Positions 9,137 to 19,179 are shown, counted from the first letter of the stretch. The stretch is DNA of 64,000 bases from Shewanella sp. OMA3-2 (GCF_021513195.1 NZ_CP090974.1:3546001-3610000); one strand, 5' to 3'. Translations and numbers: made by a program. Notes: a model not told the origin generated them from the letters alone.

Positions 9137-10863
9137 ATGGCGATCCCCCGTGATTTTATCAATGAACTTATTGCTCGGACAGATATTGTCGATCTGATCG
9201 ATCGAAAAGTACCATTGAAAAAAGCTGGTAAAAACCATTCAGCTTGTTGTCCTTTTCATAGTGAGAAATCACCGTCTTTTACTGTCAGCAGAGATAAACA
9301 GTTTTACCATTGTTTCGGCTGCGGTGCTCATGGCAATGCAATTGATTTTATAATGGAATATGACCGTTTAGAATTTGTTGATGCTATTGAAGAATTAGCT
9401 GGTCAACTTGGGCTAGATGTCCCGCAAGATAATGGCAATGCAAAACGCCAAGACCATGGACTCAGTCGAGATTTATATCAGTTAATGGAAGAAGCGAGCT
9501 TATTCTACCAAAGCCAACTGAGACAACACCAAGACAAACAAAAAGTATTAGACTACCTTGATTTTAGAGGGCTTTCTGAAGATGTTATTAAACACTTTGG
9601 CATTGGCTTTGCCCCTGACGGCTGGGACGGATTATTAGGCCGCTACCGTCAAAATCAAACATCACTGGATAAACTACTTACTGCTGGCATGTTGATAGAA
9701 AACGACAGCGGTAAACGATATGACCGTTTTCGCGACAGATTAATGTTCCCCATCCGCGATAGACGTGGCCGAGTCATCGGCTTTGGTGGAAGAGTTTTAG
9801 GTGAAGGTACCCCTAAATACTTGAATTCTCCAGAAACGCCCATATTTCATAAGGGTAATGAACTTTACGGCTTATACGAATTAAAGCAACGCCACCGCGA
9901 TCCGCAACAAATATTAATTGTTGAAGGTTACATGGACGTAGTGGCCTTGGCACAATTTGATGTTGATTATGCTGTCGCTTCACTTGGCACCTCAACCACA
10001 GCTGAACAATTTCAGCTTTTAGTTCGTAGTGCCAAAGAAGTTATTTGCTGTTATGACGGTGACAAAGCAGGCAAAGCTGCAGCGTGGCGTGCATTAGAAA
10101 CCGCGCTGCCATTATTAAAACCAGGTGATCTGGTCAGATTTATGTTTTTACCACAAGGTGAAGACCCTGACACCATGGTGAGAAAAATAGGTAAAGACGC
10201 GTTTGAAGCTTTGATGCTACAAGCCATGCAGTTACCTGACTTTCTATTTGAAACATTAAGTCATGCACACGGCACAGATAAAGGCGCTTTGGCTAAACAG
10301 GCCCTAGCCTTAATTGAAAAAGTGCAAGACAGTGTATTACAAAATTTATTGCTAGAAAGCTTGTCCCATAAACTGGGCATGAATAGCAGCGATGATTTAA
10401 AGAAAAAATTAGGCTTTGCGGTTAAAAAACCGCAGCCGCTTAATGCAAAAGGGTTGCAAGGCCGTGGCACACCATTGAGGTTAGCCATAGCACTGTTAGT
10501 ACAAAAGCCCAGTTTAGGTTTTGGACTTGCGCCACAACCTGCATTAAAAAAATTCAAATGGCTGGCATTGAATTGCTTAACCATTTGCTTGAAATAACTC
10601 GAACTCAGCAATTTAATAGCGCACAACTACTTGAAATATATAGAGAGCATCAGTATAAGAGCACTCTAATTAAGTTAGCCCAATGGGATCATCAAGTGGC
10701 GGATGAAAATGTGCTGACCGAGTTTAAACAGACCCTGATATGGTTGACTAACCAATATATAGAACAACGTTATCAGGAACTTAGTCTAAAACAAACTTTA
10801 ACAAAAGCTGAGAAAGTACAGCTAAGTAAGCTGATTTCAATAATGAAAGGTGTTGAGAAGTAA
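9137..10863 (+). CDS. dnaG: DNA primase DnaG (one-base frameshift near C-terminal domain)
   Basis: Synthesises RNA primers for the replication fork. Domains in order are the CHC2 zinc finger (CCPFHSEKSPSF and YHCFGCGAHG, residues about 36-65), the RNA polymerase core, the TOPRIM fold with LIVEGYMDV and the acidic YDGDKAGKAAAW, then the DnaB-binding helicase domain. The frame breaks at a run of seven A at 10546-10552. Adding one A joins LRPALKK to IQMAGIELLNHLL, and the 575-residue total fits the family (about 580). As dnaG is essential this is almost surely a sequence error. Without repair the protein would lose most of its DnaB-binding domain. Confidence 0.94.
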
Positions 10864-11010
10864 CCCTGAAGTAAGCAAACTTTAGCGGTTAAAACAACAC
10901 CATGGACTAGCTAAGATGAGTCCACGCAGCTATAATTGACGATTTGCGCGACACTAAGCTAGGCTCAGTGTCCCGTCGTTATTTCAGTTCCCCAAACTTG
11001 GATGATATCT

Positions 11011-12849
11011 ATGGATCACACTCCGCAGTCGCAACTTAAACTGTTGCTCGCTAAAGGTAAAGAGCAAGGTTACTTAACCTATGCAGAAGTGAACGACCAC
11101 TTACCTGCAGACATGGTCGATTCCGATCAGATTGAAGATATTATCCAGATGATAAATGACATGGGTATTCGAGTGTTTGAAGAAGCACCGGACGCCGATG
11201 ACATGATGATGTCGGAAGACAACACAGACGAAGATGCAGCAGAAGAAGCTGCTGCCGCTTTAGCCACAGTTGAAAGTGAATTAGGCCGTACAACAGATCC
11301 TGTGCGCATGTACATGCGTGAAATGGGTACGGTTGAGCTTTTAACTCGCGAAGGCGAAATTGTAATTGCAAAGCGTATTGAAGAAGGTATTAATACCGTT
11401 CAATGCTCTGTGAGTGAATACCCACAAGCCATTGCAATGATCTTAGAGCAATTTGACCAGTATGAAGCTGACGAAATTCGCTTGTCTGATATTATCTCTG
11501 GATTTGTAAACCCTGACGATGACGATGTCGCCCCAACCGCCACTAACATTGGTTCAGAAGTCCCTGATAGCGACGATGATGACGATGATGATGACGACAG
11601 CGACGACGAAGATGAAGATGAAGAAGAAGGTCCAAAAGGTCCTGATCCTGAAGAAGCCAAAGAAAAGTTCACTCAATTACGCGAAGCTTATGAAAAAAGC
11701 TTAGCTATTATTGCTGAAAAAGGGCGTGATCACCCTGAAGCTATTGGTTCGCTATTTGTTATCGGTGAGTTATTTAAAGAATTCCGCCTAGTACCTAAGC
11801 AATTTGATCGCTTAGTGAAAAGCATGCGCACTATGATGGATCGCGTACGTATTCAAGAACGTCTAATTCTTAAACTTGTTGTTGAACAAGCTAAGATGCC
11901 GAAAAAGAACTTTGTAAAAGCCTTTACAGGTAAAGAAACTAATCTTGATTGGTTTATCAAAGAAGTCAGTAGCAGCAAGCCATACGCCGAAGGTTTACGT
12001 ATGGTAGAAGATGACGTTAATCGTTGTGTTCACAAACTTGACGTAATTGAAAAAGAAACAGACTTAACCATTGCTGGTATTAAAGATATCAACCGTCGTA
12101 TGTCAATCGGTGAAGCGAAAGCGCGTCGTGCGAAAAAAGAAATGGTTGAAGCCAACTTACGTCTGGTTATCTCTATTGCTAAAAAGTATACCAACCGTGG
12201 CTTACAATTCTTGGACTTAATCCAAGAAGGTAACATTGGTTTGATGAAAGCGGTGGATAAATTCGAATACCGTCGTGGCTATAAGTTCTCAACTTATGCT
12301 ACTTGGTGGATCCGTCAAGCTATCACTCGCTCAATAGCTGACCAAGCACGTACTATTCGTATTCCAGTACACATGATCGAAACGATCAACAAGCTAAACC
12401 GTATTTCACGTCAAATGCTTCAAGAAATGGGCCGCGAGCCGTCTCCAGAAGAATTGGCAGAACGTATGATGATGCCTGAAGATAAGATCCGTAAGGTACT
12501 GAAGATCGCCAAAGAACCAATCTCAATGGAAACCCCAATCGGTGACGATGAAGATTCGCATTTAGGTGATTTTATCGAGGATACCACCCTCGAGCTACCA
12601 TTAGACTCAGCAACTAGCGAAAGTCTGAAAAACGCCACACACGAAGTACTAGCAGGCTTAACAGCTCGTGAAGCGAAAGTACTGCGTATGCGTTTTGGTA
12701 TTGATATGAATACCGACCACACGTTAGAAGAAGTGGGTAAGCAGTTTGACGTAACACGTGAGCGTATTCGTCAAATTGAAGCAAAAGCGTTGCGTAAACT
12801 ACGTCACCCTTCTCGCTCAGAAATCTTAAAATCATTCTTAGATGAGTAA
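11011..12849 (+). CDS. rpoD: RNA polymerase sigma factor RpoD (sigma-70)
   Basis: Primary sigma factor of 612 residues. The start [13 protein letters not shown] at 11011 is preferred to the ATG three codons upstream because the family begins there. Region 1.1 is followed by [16 protein letters not shown] (region 1.2). A non-conserved region holds an extreme acidic stretch of Asp/Glu (about residues 185-205). Region 2 has [16 protein letters not shown] and [13 protein letters not shown], region 3 [11 protein letters not shown], and region 4.2 the -35-binding helix [21 protein letters not shown] at 10931-10936 in the dnaG-rpoD gap could be a -10 of an internal promoter, but no matching -35 is clear. 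A strong terminator follows. Confidence 0.98.
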   Translation: MDHTPQSQLKLLLAKGKEQGYLTYAEVNDHLPADMVDSDQIEDIIQMINDMGIRVFEEAPDADDMMMSEDNTDEDAAEEAAAALATVESELGRTTDPVRMYMREMGTVELLTREGEIVIAKRIEEGINTVQCSVSEYPQAIAMILEQFDQYEADEIRLSDIISGFVNPDDDDVAPTATNIGSEVPDSDDDDDDDDDSDDEDEDEEEGPKGPDPEEAKEKFTQLREAYEKSLAIIAEKGRDHPEAIGSLFVIGELFKEFRLVPKQFDRLVKSMRTMMDRVRIQERLILKLVVEQAKMPKKNFVKAFTGKETNLDWFIKEVSSSKPYAEGLRMVEDDVNRCVHKLDVIEKETDLTIAGIKDINRRMSIGEAKARRAKKEMVEANLRLVISIAKKYTNRGLQFLDLIQEGNIGLMKAVDKFEYRRGYKFSTYATWWIRQAITRSIADQARTIRIPVHMIETINKLNRISRQMLQEMGREPSPEELAERMMMPEDKIRKVLKIAKEPISMETPIGDDEDSHLGDFIEDTTLELPLDSATSESLKNATHEVLAGLTAREAKVLRMRFGIDMNTDHTLEEVGKQFDVTRERIRQIEAKALRKLRHPSRSEILKSFLDE

Positions 12850-12867
12850 TTATTAGACATGATTTAT

Positions 12868-12895
12868 AAAAAACCTGCTTCGGCAGGTTTTTTTA
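12868..12895 (+). terminator. terminator after rpoD
   Basis: Stem AACCTGC, loop TTCG, stem GCAGGTT, then a run of seven T. This is the end of the rpsU-rpoD cluster. Confidence 0.92.
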
Positions 12896-13033
12896 TCTGT
12901 AAAATCAGACATATTGATTAACAGATAACCAATTAGAACAAGATATTATAATTCAATGCAAATCACGGGTGACAAGCAAGAATAAACTTCGTATAATTCC
13001 CCCCGCTTTCGGTAGTGACGACTATCTTAAGTC

Positions 13034-13110
13034 GGCCCCTTAGCTCAGTTGGTTAGAGCATACGACTCATAATCGTCAGGTCCCCAGTTCGAGTCTGGGA
13101 GGGGCCACCA
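13034..13110 (+). tRNA. tRNA with CAT anticodon, tRNA-Ile2 type
   Basis: A 77-base cloverleaf with encoded CCA. The acceptor stem is GGCCCCT/AGGGGCC, the D-arm contains AGCTCAGTTGGTTAGAGC, the anticodon loop is CTCATAA with CAT at 13068-13070, and the T-arm is GTTCGAG. The acceptor and anticodon arms match the minor isoleucine tRNA whose C34 is converted to lysidine by TilS (compare E. coli ileX) better than elongator methionine tRNA, which has a different acceptor stem. Automated pipelines may call it tRNA-Met. Its 3' end is the attachment site of the adjacent island. Confidence 0.85.
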
Positions 13111-13118
13111 ATTTAACG
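13091..13118 (+). repeat. attL: tRNA 3' end, left border of the island
   Basis: The tRNA 3' segment GAGTCTGGGAGGGG plus CCACCAATTTA is repeated, lacking three bases, at 19920-19942. The integrase gene lies 175 bp inside this border, the usual layout for tRNA-targeting tyrosine recombinases. Confidence 0.8.
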
Positions 13119-13123
13119 AATCA

Positions 13124-13148
13124 AGACGCTTTTTAGCGTCTTTTTTTG
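13124..13148 (+). terminator. terminator after the tRNA gene
   Basis: Stem GACGCT / AGCGTC with a short T-loop, then seven T. It is now inside the island because the tRNA 3' end is the integration site. Confidence 0.75.
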
Positions 13149-13285
13149 TGCCTGAAATTCAGTAATGCCCTAGTTAATCTTCAATTATCACGACCAACAA
13201 GACTTAAAGACGATTTGTAAAACTCAAAGTTTGATGTACCATCGATTGTACCAACAGCTTTAGGCAATCATTTTATTGGTACATT

Positions 13286-14524
13286 ATGGCAAAAATCATA
13301 ACCCCCTTAAGCGATACACAAGTAAAACAGGCTAAAGCCAAAGATAAAGAGTACACCCTCGCTGATGGCAACGGTTTACAACTTAGAGTGCGGCCTAATG
13401 GCTCAAAGTTATGGATATTGAAATATTCACAACCGTATACAAAGAAACGTACCAACCTTGGTTTAGGTAAGTACCCTGATGTTTCTCTCTCTAAAGCAAG
13501 ATCACTTAGAGACGATGTCCGTAAATTACTAGCAGATAATATTGATCCTAAAGATCACCGCGATGAACAAAATCAACTGAAAAAAGAAGCCATAGAAAAT
13601 ACATTTGGGGTAATGGCAAACAAATGGTATCAGCTAAAATTAACCAAGGTGAAGGAAGAAACAGCTAATCACGCATGGCGAGGATTAACAAAGCACGTCC
13701 TACCAAAACTAAGTAATGTGCCAATCAGCACGATTAAACCTAAAACCATTATTACTTTACTAACGCCTATAGCCAATAAAGGTAATCTTGAAACAGTTAA
13801 TCGGTTATGCCGCCATATCAATGAAGTAATGCGACTTGCCGTAGCCGAAGGTATTATAGAAGTAAACTACCTATCCGATGTAACTAAGTTATTTCCCGCA
13901 GCTAAATCTACCAATATGCTGACAATTAAGCCTGAACGTTTACCAGAACTAATGCGAGCAATCAGAGAAGCTAGAATTACCCGTATAACCCAATGTCTAG
14001 CTTTATGGCAGCTTCATACAATGACAAGACCGATTGAAGCGGCAACCGCACATTGGGATGATATTGATATTGATAATAATGTTTGGGTTATTCCGGCTGA
14101 ACGTATGAAAATGAAAAAACCCCATACGATTCCACTAACTAAACAGACATTAGAACTACTTACTACAATCAAATCTATGTCAGATGGAACTGGTTACCTG
14201 TTTACTAATCATCGAGATCCGTTAAAGCATGCCAATAGTCAGAGTGTAAACGTAGCACTTAAGCGTATGGGCTTTGCTGGTGAGCTCGTTTCACATGGCT
14301 TACGCGCGTTAGCAAGCACAACGTTAAATGAACAAGGGTTTGACCCTGATGTAATTGAAGCATCGCTCGCACATGTAGATAAAAATGAAGTGAGACGAGC
14401 TTATAACCGCGCTGAATATTTAGAGCGCAGACGGATATTAATGTGCTGGTGGTCTGAACATATTGAGCAAGCTGAAACTACGTTTTACATGTCAAAAACA
14501 AAAGGCTTGAAAGCCGTTATCTAG
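13286..14524 (+). CDS. tyrosine-type site-specific integrase (P4/IntS family)
   Basis: A 412-residue recombinase. The first 90 residues form the DUF4102 arm-type DNA-binding domain (YTLADGNGLQLRVRPNGSK and LGLGKYPDVSLSKAR), followed by a core-binding SAM-like domain and the catalytic domain. The catalytic residues are visible: Arg in MTRPIEA, the HGLRALA box (His-x-x-Arg), and the tyrosine in NEVRRAYNRAEY near residue 373. This family integrates into tRNA 3' ends, in agreement with the tRNA gene 175 bp upstream. It reads away from the tRNA and is the left-most gene of the island. Confidence 0.95.
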   Translation: MAKIITPLSDTQVKQAKAKDKEYTLADGNGLQLRVRPNGSKLWILKYSQPYTKKRTNLGLGKYPDVSLSKARSLRDDVRKLLADNIDPKDHRDEQNQLKKEAIENTFGVMANKWYQLKLTKVKEETANHAWRGLTKHVLPKLSNVPISTIKPKTIITLLTPIANKGNLETVNRLCRHINEVMRLAVAEGIIEVNYLSDVTKLFPAAKSTNMLTIKPERLPELMRAIREARITRITQCLALWQLHTMTRPIEAATAHWDDIDIDNNVWVIPAERMKMKKPHTIPLTKQTLELLTTIKSMSDGTGYLFTNHRDPLKHANSQSVNVALKRMGFAGELVSHGLRALASTTLNEQGFDPDVIEASLAHVDKNEVRRAYNRAEYLERRRILMCWWSEHIEQAETTFYMSKTKGLKAVI

Positions 14525-14534
14525 TTTCACTTAG

Positions 14535-14543
14535 CCTAGGGTA
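14535..14543 (+). promoter_or_regulatory. CCTAGGGTA motif, first of three copies
   Basis: A CCTAGGGTA sequence 11 bp after the integrase stop. The same word occurs twice upstream of alpA (15812-15845). Three copies within 1.3 kb inside one small island suggest a binding site of an island regulator; this is inference. Confidence 0.4.
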
Positions 14544-14612
14544 GCTCCCGAAAGAAGTTGATAACCTACCAACTTTTGGCTTTGTGAATTCAAGTAGGTG
14601 CGCGAGGGCGTA

Positions 14613-15770
14613 ATGGACAAACTGAACAATTATTTTTCAAAGAAGAAGCTAGCTAGAGCAATTGAACTACCTTTTTCTGATATTGAAGATATGCTTGATA
14701 AATACATATATTTTAAAGGTTTAATCCAGAAAGACGGTTGCTTTTTGTATGTCGACGATTATTTCATTTTAGAACAAACTGAAATGAATATTCCGGATTT
14801 TACAGTGGAAGAATATGAGAGCGGATATGCTTACATGGAGCCTGATATGGCTGCTTATGAAGTGGTTATAGCGGTTAAAGGGGCTGAATTTTCTAAAAAC
14901 TCTGAATTAATTGGTAACTCCTATAAATTAAAAAAACCAAAAGAAGTTGATGAGATATTTTATTCGTACCAGCAGCTTTGCGATTTGTCTAAAAACATTG
15001 GAATACCTCAACCCAAAAGCAAAGAAGAACTATTAAAAAAAGAGTTTGTGTATGACGTTAATATTTTAAATTTGAAAAGTAATTTCACTCTCAAAGAAGC
15101 AAGCCAGATAGCAGGCAACGTTTATGGCTGCCAGATTGAAGAAACACTTTATTTAGAAATGCTAAGTGACTGTATAAAAGGCACTAACATAGATGGATTT
15201 AAATTACACACTGTAGAGCTTTGGTGTTTTTACCATTCTTACGAAGAAGATAATTACTCTAAACCGTACGATAACGGAACTTACTTAAAACAAAGAGCTT
15301 TATTAGATTACAATCTTACAATCATCTCGAAACTTGAATTTATTAGATGGTGTAATTATGAAGGTATTGATACAGGCTTAACCTATGTTCCAAAAGATTT
15401 CGATGAATCAATAGAAGCACTAAAAGAAGAAAATATTAAGTTAAAACAAGAAATTTTAAGACCAGCACCTCAACTAGCACTTCCACTTAAGGCAAAAAAT
15501 GACAAAGAAATTGAACAGTTAAAGAAACAACTGAAAGTGCTTAACGAGCAACTAGACTCACAAACATATCCTCCAGAGTTACAAATTGCTATTGATGCTT
15601 ACGAAACTCTCGTTCGTAATAATACAGCTAAACCTCTCAATAAAAACATCAAATTATGGTTAAGTGAACAGAGCATAGTAAGAGAAATCGGGCATGTCGA
15701 TTTAGGAACAAATTCAAAGGGCCTTAGTGAAAAAGTAAAAGAGGTTATCGCTAAAATAATAAAGTCGTAA
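14613..15770 (+). CDS. unknown island protein with C-terminal coiled coil
   Basis: I do not recognise a named family. The ATG at 14613 (MDKLNNYFSKKKLARAIE) is chosen over a GTG-like start at 14598 because GAGGGCG precedes it; this gives 385 residues. The protein is acidic, Glu/Lys/Tyr rich and has no signal peptide or membrane segment. The first 250 residues look globular. A heptad-like coiled coil follows (IEALKEENIKLKQEIL and EQLKKQLKVLNEQL). The last 60 residues contain PPELQIAIDAYETL and a basic IKLWLSEQ segment, a pattern I associate with the C-termini of hypothetical proteins on gammaproteobacterial islands, possibly a DNA- or partner-binding domain. It lies between integrase and alpA. 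Function unknown. Confidence 0.75.
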   Translation: MDKLNNYFSKKKLARAIELPFSDIEDMLDKYIYFKGLIQKDGCFLYVDDYFILEQTEMNIPDFTVEEYESGYAYMEPDMAAYEVVIAVKGAEFSKNSELIGNSYKLKKPKEVDEIFYSYQQLCDLSKNIGIPQPKSKEELLKKEFVYDVNILNLKSNFTLKEASQIAGNVYGCQIEETLYLEMLSDCIKGTNIDGFKLHTVELWCFYHSYEEDNYSKPYDNGTYLKQRALLDYNLTIISKLEFIRWCNYEGIDTGLTYVPKDFDESIEALKEENIKLKQEILRPAPQLALPLKAKNDKEIEQLKKQLKVLNEQLDSQTYPPELQIAIDAYETLVRNNTAKPLNKNIKLWLSEQSIVREIGHVDLGTNSKGLSEKVKEVIAKIIKS

Positions 15771-15811
15771 CACTAAAAAATGATGGATTAACCACATAAC
15801 CCCCCGATAAG

Positions 15812-15845
15812 CCCTAGGGTAACCCCTTTGACTAACCCTAGGGTA
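15812..15845. promoter_or_regulatory. paired CCCTAGGGTA motifs upstream of alpA
   Basis: Two exact CCCTAGGGTA words, whose core CCCTAGGG is itself palindromic, start 24 bp apart (15812 and 15836), roughly two helical turns, ending 52 bp before the alpA start. This is the typical place for an operator. A third related copy follows int. Candidate operator or excisionase site. Confidence 0.55.
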
Positions 15846-15897
15846 CATAGGAAATAATTATCCCGCACCATCCACTAACGGATAAGGATAATTATCA

Positions 15898-16161
15898 ATG
15901 AACCAATACCAACCAAGAATCATCAGAAAGCCTGATGTCATTAATGAAACAGGCTTATCAAAATCCACTCTGTACAACCGCATTAAAGATGGCCTATTCC
16001 CACCACCTATCAGTTTAGGGGCTAGAGCTGTCGGATTTGTGAAGTCTGAATGTGAAGCCGTTATTAACGCAATGATAGCCGAGCAAACGCCTGAGCAGAT
16101 CAAATCGCTGGTTATCACTCTAGTTCAGCAGCGTAGTGAACATAAGGGGTGGAAACTATGA
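15898..16161 (+). CDS. AlpA-family helix-turn-helix regulator
   Basis: An 87-residue MerR-like winged-helix protein of the AlpA type. The core is RKPDVINETGLSKSTLYNRI followed by KDGLFPPPISLGARAVGF and a short C-terminal helix. In P4-like elements AlpA activates integrase and excision, and relatives also act as excisionases. Placed between the integrase block and the replication block, it probably controls both; two palindromic CCCTAGGGTA words sit just upstream. Its stop codon overlaps the next ATG (ATGA), so the two genes are translationally coupled. GGATAATTATCA rather than a strong ribosome-binding site precedes it. Confidence 0.9.
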   Translation: MNQYQPRIIRKPDVINETGLSKSTLYNRIKDGLFPPPISLGARAVGFVKSECEAVINAMIAEQTPEQIKSLVITLVQQRSEHKGWKL

Positions 16162-16592
16162 ATAAGTTATTATTTACCGCACCTGATGGCGCACTACCAG
16201 AAGCTACTAGCCCAGCCTATAGGTTACTCCATATACTAGCTGAAAATGGTAAAACACCACGCGATGTACTTTGCGAAAAACTAGGTGGAGGCTTCCGATC
16301 CTACCTACAACAGTTAACGGGTGAGTATTATCAGCACTGGTTAATTCGTAACGAGAAAGGCGTATTTAATGGCCGCAAACAATCGCTGTATTGGATTGAT
16401 AAGCGACATTTTAGCTGCGACTGGGAGCAAGACAAAGACGCCAGAACAATCGCAAGAAAGCGATATAAGGATCGCTCTTACTATGGTAGTAAGAACGCAG
16501 TTAAGCGACTACAGCAGGCCACTAAAGAAAAGGGAGAGGCTGACAGGGAGTATCAGCTGCGAATAGAAAGCAAAAAGCCCACTCATAGCTAA
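16158..16592 (+). CDS. small unknown island protein coupled to alpA
   Basis: A 144-residue protein starting at the ATG that overlaps the alpA stop by four bases, with AAGGGGTGG upstream. The alternative GTG at 16149 is less likely. The N-terminal half contains SPAYRLLHILAENGKTPRDV and a segment (LGGGFRSYLQQLTGEYYQHW) that reads like a winged-helix domain, followed by NGRKQSLYWIDKRH. The C-terminal third is strongly basic (ARTIARKRYKDRSYY..KNAVKRLQ). I do not recognise a family; the composition suggests a nucleic-acid-binding protein, possibly helping regulation or replication. Confidence 0.75.
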   Translation: MNKLLFTAPDGALPEATSPAYRLLHILAENGKTPRDVLCEKLGGGFRSYLQQLTGEYYQHWLIRNEKGVFNGRKQSLYWIDKRHFSCDWEQDKDARTIARKRYKDRSYYGSKNAVKRLQQATKEKGEADREYQLRIESKKPTHS

Positions 16593-16883
16593 TCTAAGCA
16601 GGCTTTAATTTGAACCTGCTGGTGGTTGTAGTTGGCGAACCGCACCACCAGCAATAAATGGAGTATAAACTAGAAGTGTAGTTAGTGACTACTCTCACTG
16701 TAATACCCAGAACTATTAACTTGTTCGTTAATAATCGCTAATTATTGGTTTTCCACCCTTCATATTGAAGATTTAAAACGATATAAGCGTTTATATAACA
16801 ATGGTATTGCTGTAAGTGAAGATGATCAAATATCTAGGTAATTGATAATATCAAGTTATTGATCACTTCGTTTTATCTATTAT
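16593..16883. other. intergenic region before the replication gene
   Basis: About 290 bp, AT-rich, with a hairpin-like segment (GAACCTGCTGGTGGT...ACCACCAGC) at 16610-16650. It could contain the origin of the element, since HUH proteins often nick near their own gene, but no nick site can be named from sequence alone. Confidence 0.4.
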
Positions 16884-17462
16884 ATGTCCTATATAACCAA
16901 CAACTTAACGATAACTTTAGATGGCATAACATGGTGGGTAAATGCTAAAGCAAGCGGTTTAGTCGTTAACGCGATTAAAGCCATGATTAACCAAGTAAAT
17001 GCCATGATCAGTCACCACAGTAAGGTTCACTTACTTCGCTTCGATTTACGAATGAGCCAATACACCCATGACAACAAAATAATAACCATATTCAACCGTA
17101 GACTTCATCGTTGGTTAATACGTCAATACCAAGTAAAAAGTGACCGTATAGGTTATATCTGGTGCCGTGAAATGGAGAAAGCAACACAGCAACACTACCA
17201 CTGCGTGTTAATGATAGATGGTCATAAAGTGAGACATCCAATCAAGGTGCTGGAAAAAATAAGAGAGATTTGGAAGGATTTAGGTGGTTCTGAATACACA
17301 CCTAAAAACTGCTATTACAATCTACACAGAGACAATTACGAATCACGTCAAAAAGCCATTTGGCGCATATCCTATTTAGCTAAAGCACGAGGTAAAGGCT
17401 GTAAACCATCTCAAACCAAAAACTACAGCACCAGTAGGATAAAAAAAGCACAAAAGGTATAA
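16884..17462 (+). CDS. inovirus Gp2/YagK-YfjJ-like replication protein (HUH type)
   Basis: A 192-residue protein matching the YagK/YfjJ C-terminal family (inovirus Gp2). A histidine-hydrophobe-histidine box HYHCVLMIDG sits at residues 104-113 and the tyrosine of ISYLAKARGKG is near residue 164. The arrangement agrees with an HUH nicking enzyme that starts rolling-circle replication. Family members sit on filamentous phages and on P4-like islands. Its presence suggests that the excised element can replicate. It is followed 47 bp later by the PH-domain gene. Assignment of the catalytic residues is inference from motif spacing. Confidence 0.8.
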   Translation: MSYITNNLTITLDGITWWVNAKASGLVVNAIKAMINQVNAMISHHSKVHLLRFDLRMSQYTHDNKIITIFNRRLHRWLIRQYQVKSDRIGYIWCREMEKATQQHYHCVLMIDGHKVRHPIKVLEKIREIWKDLGGSEYTPKNCYYNLHRDNYESRQKAIWRISYLAKARGKGCKPSQTKNYSTSRIKKAQKV

Positions 17463-17625
17463 TGTACGCAATGTGTTAAGCCCAAAATTTCGCACAAGAA
17501 AGGAATCTAATGGAAGCGTATTCAACGAGCAAAATATGGCGTAGTGCTGAGGCACTCATAGAAATTATCTTAAAGCTGGTGGGAGGGTAATCTCTCCATT
17601 TTTAACTGAGATCAAAAGTAGATAT

Positions 17626-18453
17626 TTAGGCCACTAGTGCCAGTTTTTGCTTTGGTGGGACACCACCAATTGCTGTATTGGGTCTTTCATTGTTATAAAA
17701 CCATAGCCATTGTGTCGCATGTTCCTGTACCTCGGCAATACTATTCCAAAGATATTGGCTCAGCCATTCGTATCGCACAGTCCGATTATAGCGTTCTACA
17801 TAAGCATTCTGCTGTGGATTGCCAGGCTGAATAAATTTCAGTTCTACATCGTGTTTTTCAGCCCATGCAGCCAGCACCGCACTGATGTACTCTGGACCGT
17901 TATCACTGCGTATTTGTTTCGGTTTTCCACGCCATTCGATGATTTGCTCCAAGGTTCTGACCACACGCTCTGCTGGTAAGGAGAAGTCGACCTCTATCGC
18001 CAAGCCTTCACGGTTGTAATCATCAATCACGTTCAATAACCTAATGCTGCGACCATCTTCAAGTTGGTCATGCATAAAGTCCATAGACCAACATTCATTG
18101 ATTGCCTCAGGCACCGCCAATGCGTCCGGTTTATCACGCTTCAAGCGTTTCTTCGGCTTAATCCGTAGGTTTAGCTCCAATTCACGGTAAATTCTATACA
18201 CTCGCTTATGGTTCCATCGGTAGCGTTTCACGTTACGTAAAAAGTAATAACACAGCCCAAATCCCCAACTTCTATGGGTCGATGTTAGTCGCTGTAACCA
18301 ATCAGCAATCACAGCGTTTTCACCGCTGAGTTTTGCCTGATAGCGATAACAGCTCTCACTGAGTCCAAACAAGGCACAGGCAAATGCGATTGGAATGGCT
18401 TTATCATGCACCGCCTTTTGCGCCAGCTCCCGCCGCCGCGACGGCTTTACCAC
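17626..18453 (-). CDS. IS3-family transposase OrfB (DDE integrase core), copy 1
   Basis: A 275-residue catalytic part of an IS3 transposase. The N-terminal HTH_21-type region ([28 protein letters not shown]) is followed by the integrase core with the acidic triad: SMDFMHD, the RSDNGPEY box and the glutamate of [13 protein letters not shown]. It starts with GTG inside the end of orfA in the -1 frame. The run AAAAAAAG at the overlap (near 18455) is the usual slippery site that fuses OrfA to OrfB. The protein is intact. Confidence 0.95.
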   Translation of the reverse strand: MVKPSRRRELAQKAVHDKAIPIAFACALFGLSESCYRYQAKLSGENAVIADWLQRLTSTHRSWGFGLCYYFLRNVKRYRWNHKRVYRIYRELELNLRIKPKKRLKRDKPDALAVPEAINECWSMDFMHDQLEDGRSIRLLNVIDDYNREGLAIEVDFSLPAERVVRTLEQIIEWRGKPKQIRSDNGPEYISAVLAAWAEKHDVELKFIQPGNPQQNAYVERYNRTVRYEWLSQYLWNSIAEVQEHATQWLWFYNNERPNTAIGGVPPKQKLALVA

Positions 18454-18713
18454 TTTTTTTCGATGGCCTCTTTGAGTATTTCGGCTTTTAGACGCTCTTC
18501 GGCATACATTTTTTTGAGTCGTGAATTTTCAGCCTCTAACTCTTTCAATCGCGCCATCATAGAGGCGTCCATGCCGCCAAATTTGGCCCGCCACTTGTAG
18601 AAGGTAGCCGAGCTCATGCCGTGCTCACGGCACAGCCCTGGAACTGGGGTGCCAGCTTCGGCTTGCTTGAGGATAGCCAAGATTTGGCTGTCGCTAAATT
18701 TTGATGTTTTCAT
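18447..18713 (-). CDS. IS3-family OrfA (HTH_Tnp_1), copy 1
   Basis: An 88-residue DNA-binding subunit. The helix-turn-helix is visible as [17 protein letters not shown] followed by [20 protein letters not shown], and a leucine-zipper region follows ([20 protein letters not shown]). The gene ends on the A7 run that directs -1 frameshifting into orfB. Confidence 0.94.
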   Translation of the reverse strand: MKTSKFSDSQILAILKQAEAGTPVPGLCREHGMSSATFYKWRAKFGGMDASMMARLKELEAENSRLKKMYAEERLKAEILKEAIEKKW

Positions 18714-19179
18714 GCAGAATCTCCCTGCGTATATAGTACGAGAAAATTCTACTTTTGAAATCAGCTTTTTTTAGGGGGGATTACCGGAGTATATTTTACC
18801 TACCTGATTTTTAATAAATTAGGACAGTGGCTGCTTAATGCTGACTTTTCATCAGAAACGCTATTTAGCTTATTAATGTTACCATCACTCTATATTTTAA
18901 AGAGCGCCCACACGATCATTAGTCCATGGTTTGTAATGGTAAACATTTCAGATACAGAAGTAGAGGCTAGGACAGGCGTGTTAACGCACCGACTAGATAA
19001 ACTTAACTTAAAAACCGTCGAAAACATAGAGGTCATATCCACCCTTGGCGGTAGAATATTTGGCTATAGTTCAATATATTTATACGCCTATGGTTCTTGG
19101 GTACATCTACCATTTATCACTAACTGCGACCAAGTAAAAGCAAGCTTAGAGGGTAAAATTGATCTATTAAGGGGTGGTA

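Larger units (their letters stand above)
17586..18785 (-). mobile_element. IS3-family insertion sequence (IS407-like), copy 1, 1200 bp
   Basis: Terminal inverted repeats begin GGTAATC at both ends. The element is flanked by the four-base direct repeat GGAG (17582-17585 and 18786-18789), and contains overlapping orfA and orfB with a DDE integrase core. The length is 1200 bp. A second copy of identical length lies at 61259-62458; by eye only single-base differences were noticed. Four-base duplications fit the IS407 subgroup of IS3. It interrupts the PH-domain gene. Confidence 0.95.

Noticed and set aside
11400..11672. Serine-rich minus-strand frame inside rpoD
   Set aside because: It is the antisense of the Asp/Glu-rich stretch of sigma-70; GAC/GAT codons read as serine on the other strand.
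13286..14524. Integrase at 13286 as an integron integrase (IntI)
   Set aside because: It has the DUF4102 arm-binding domain and sits next to a tRNA, unlike IntI, and lacks an IntI-type extra domain; it serves the tRNA island.
17637..17979. Plus-strand frames inside the IS3-family elements
   Set aside because: They repeat identically in both copies only because the element is duplicated; they are antisense to orfB.
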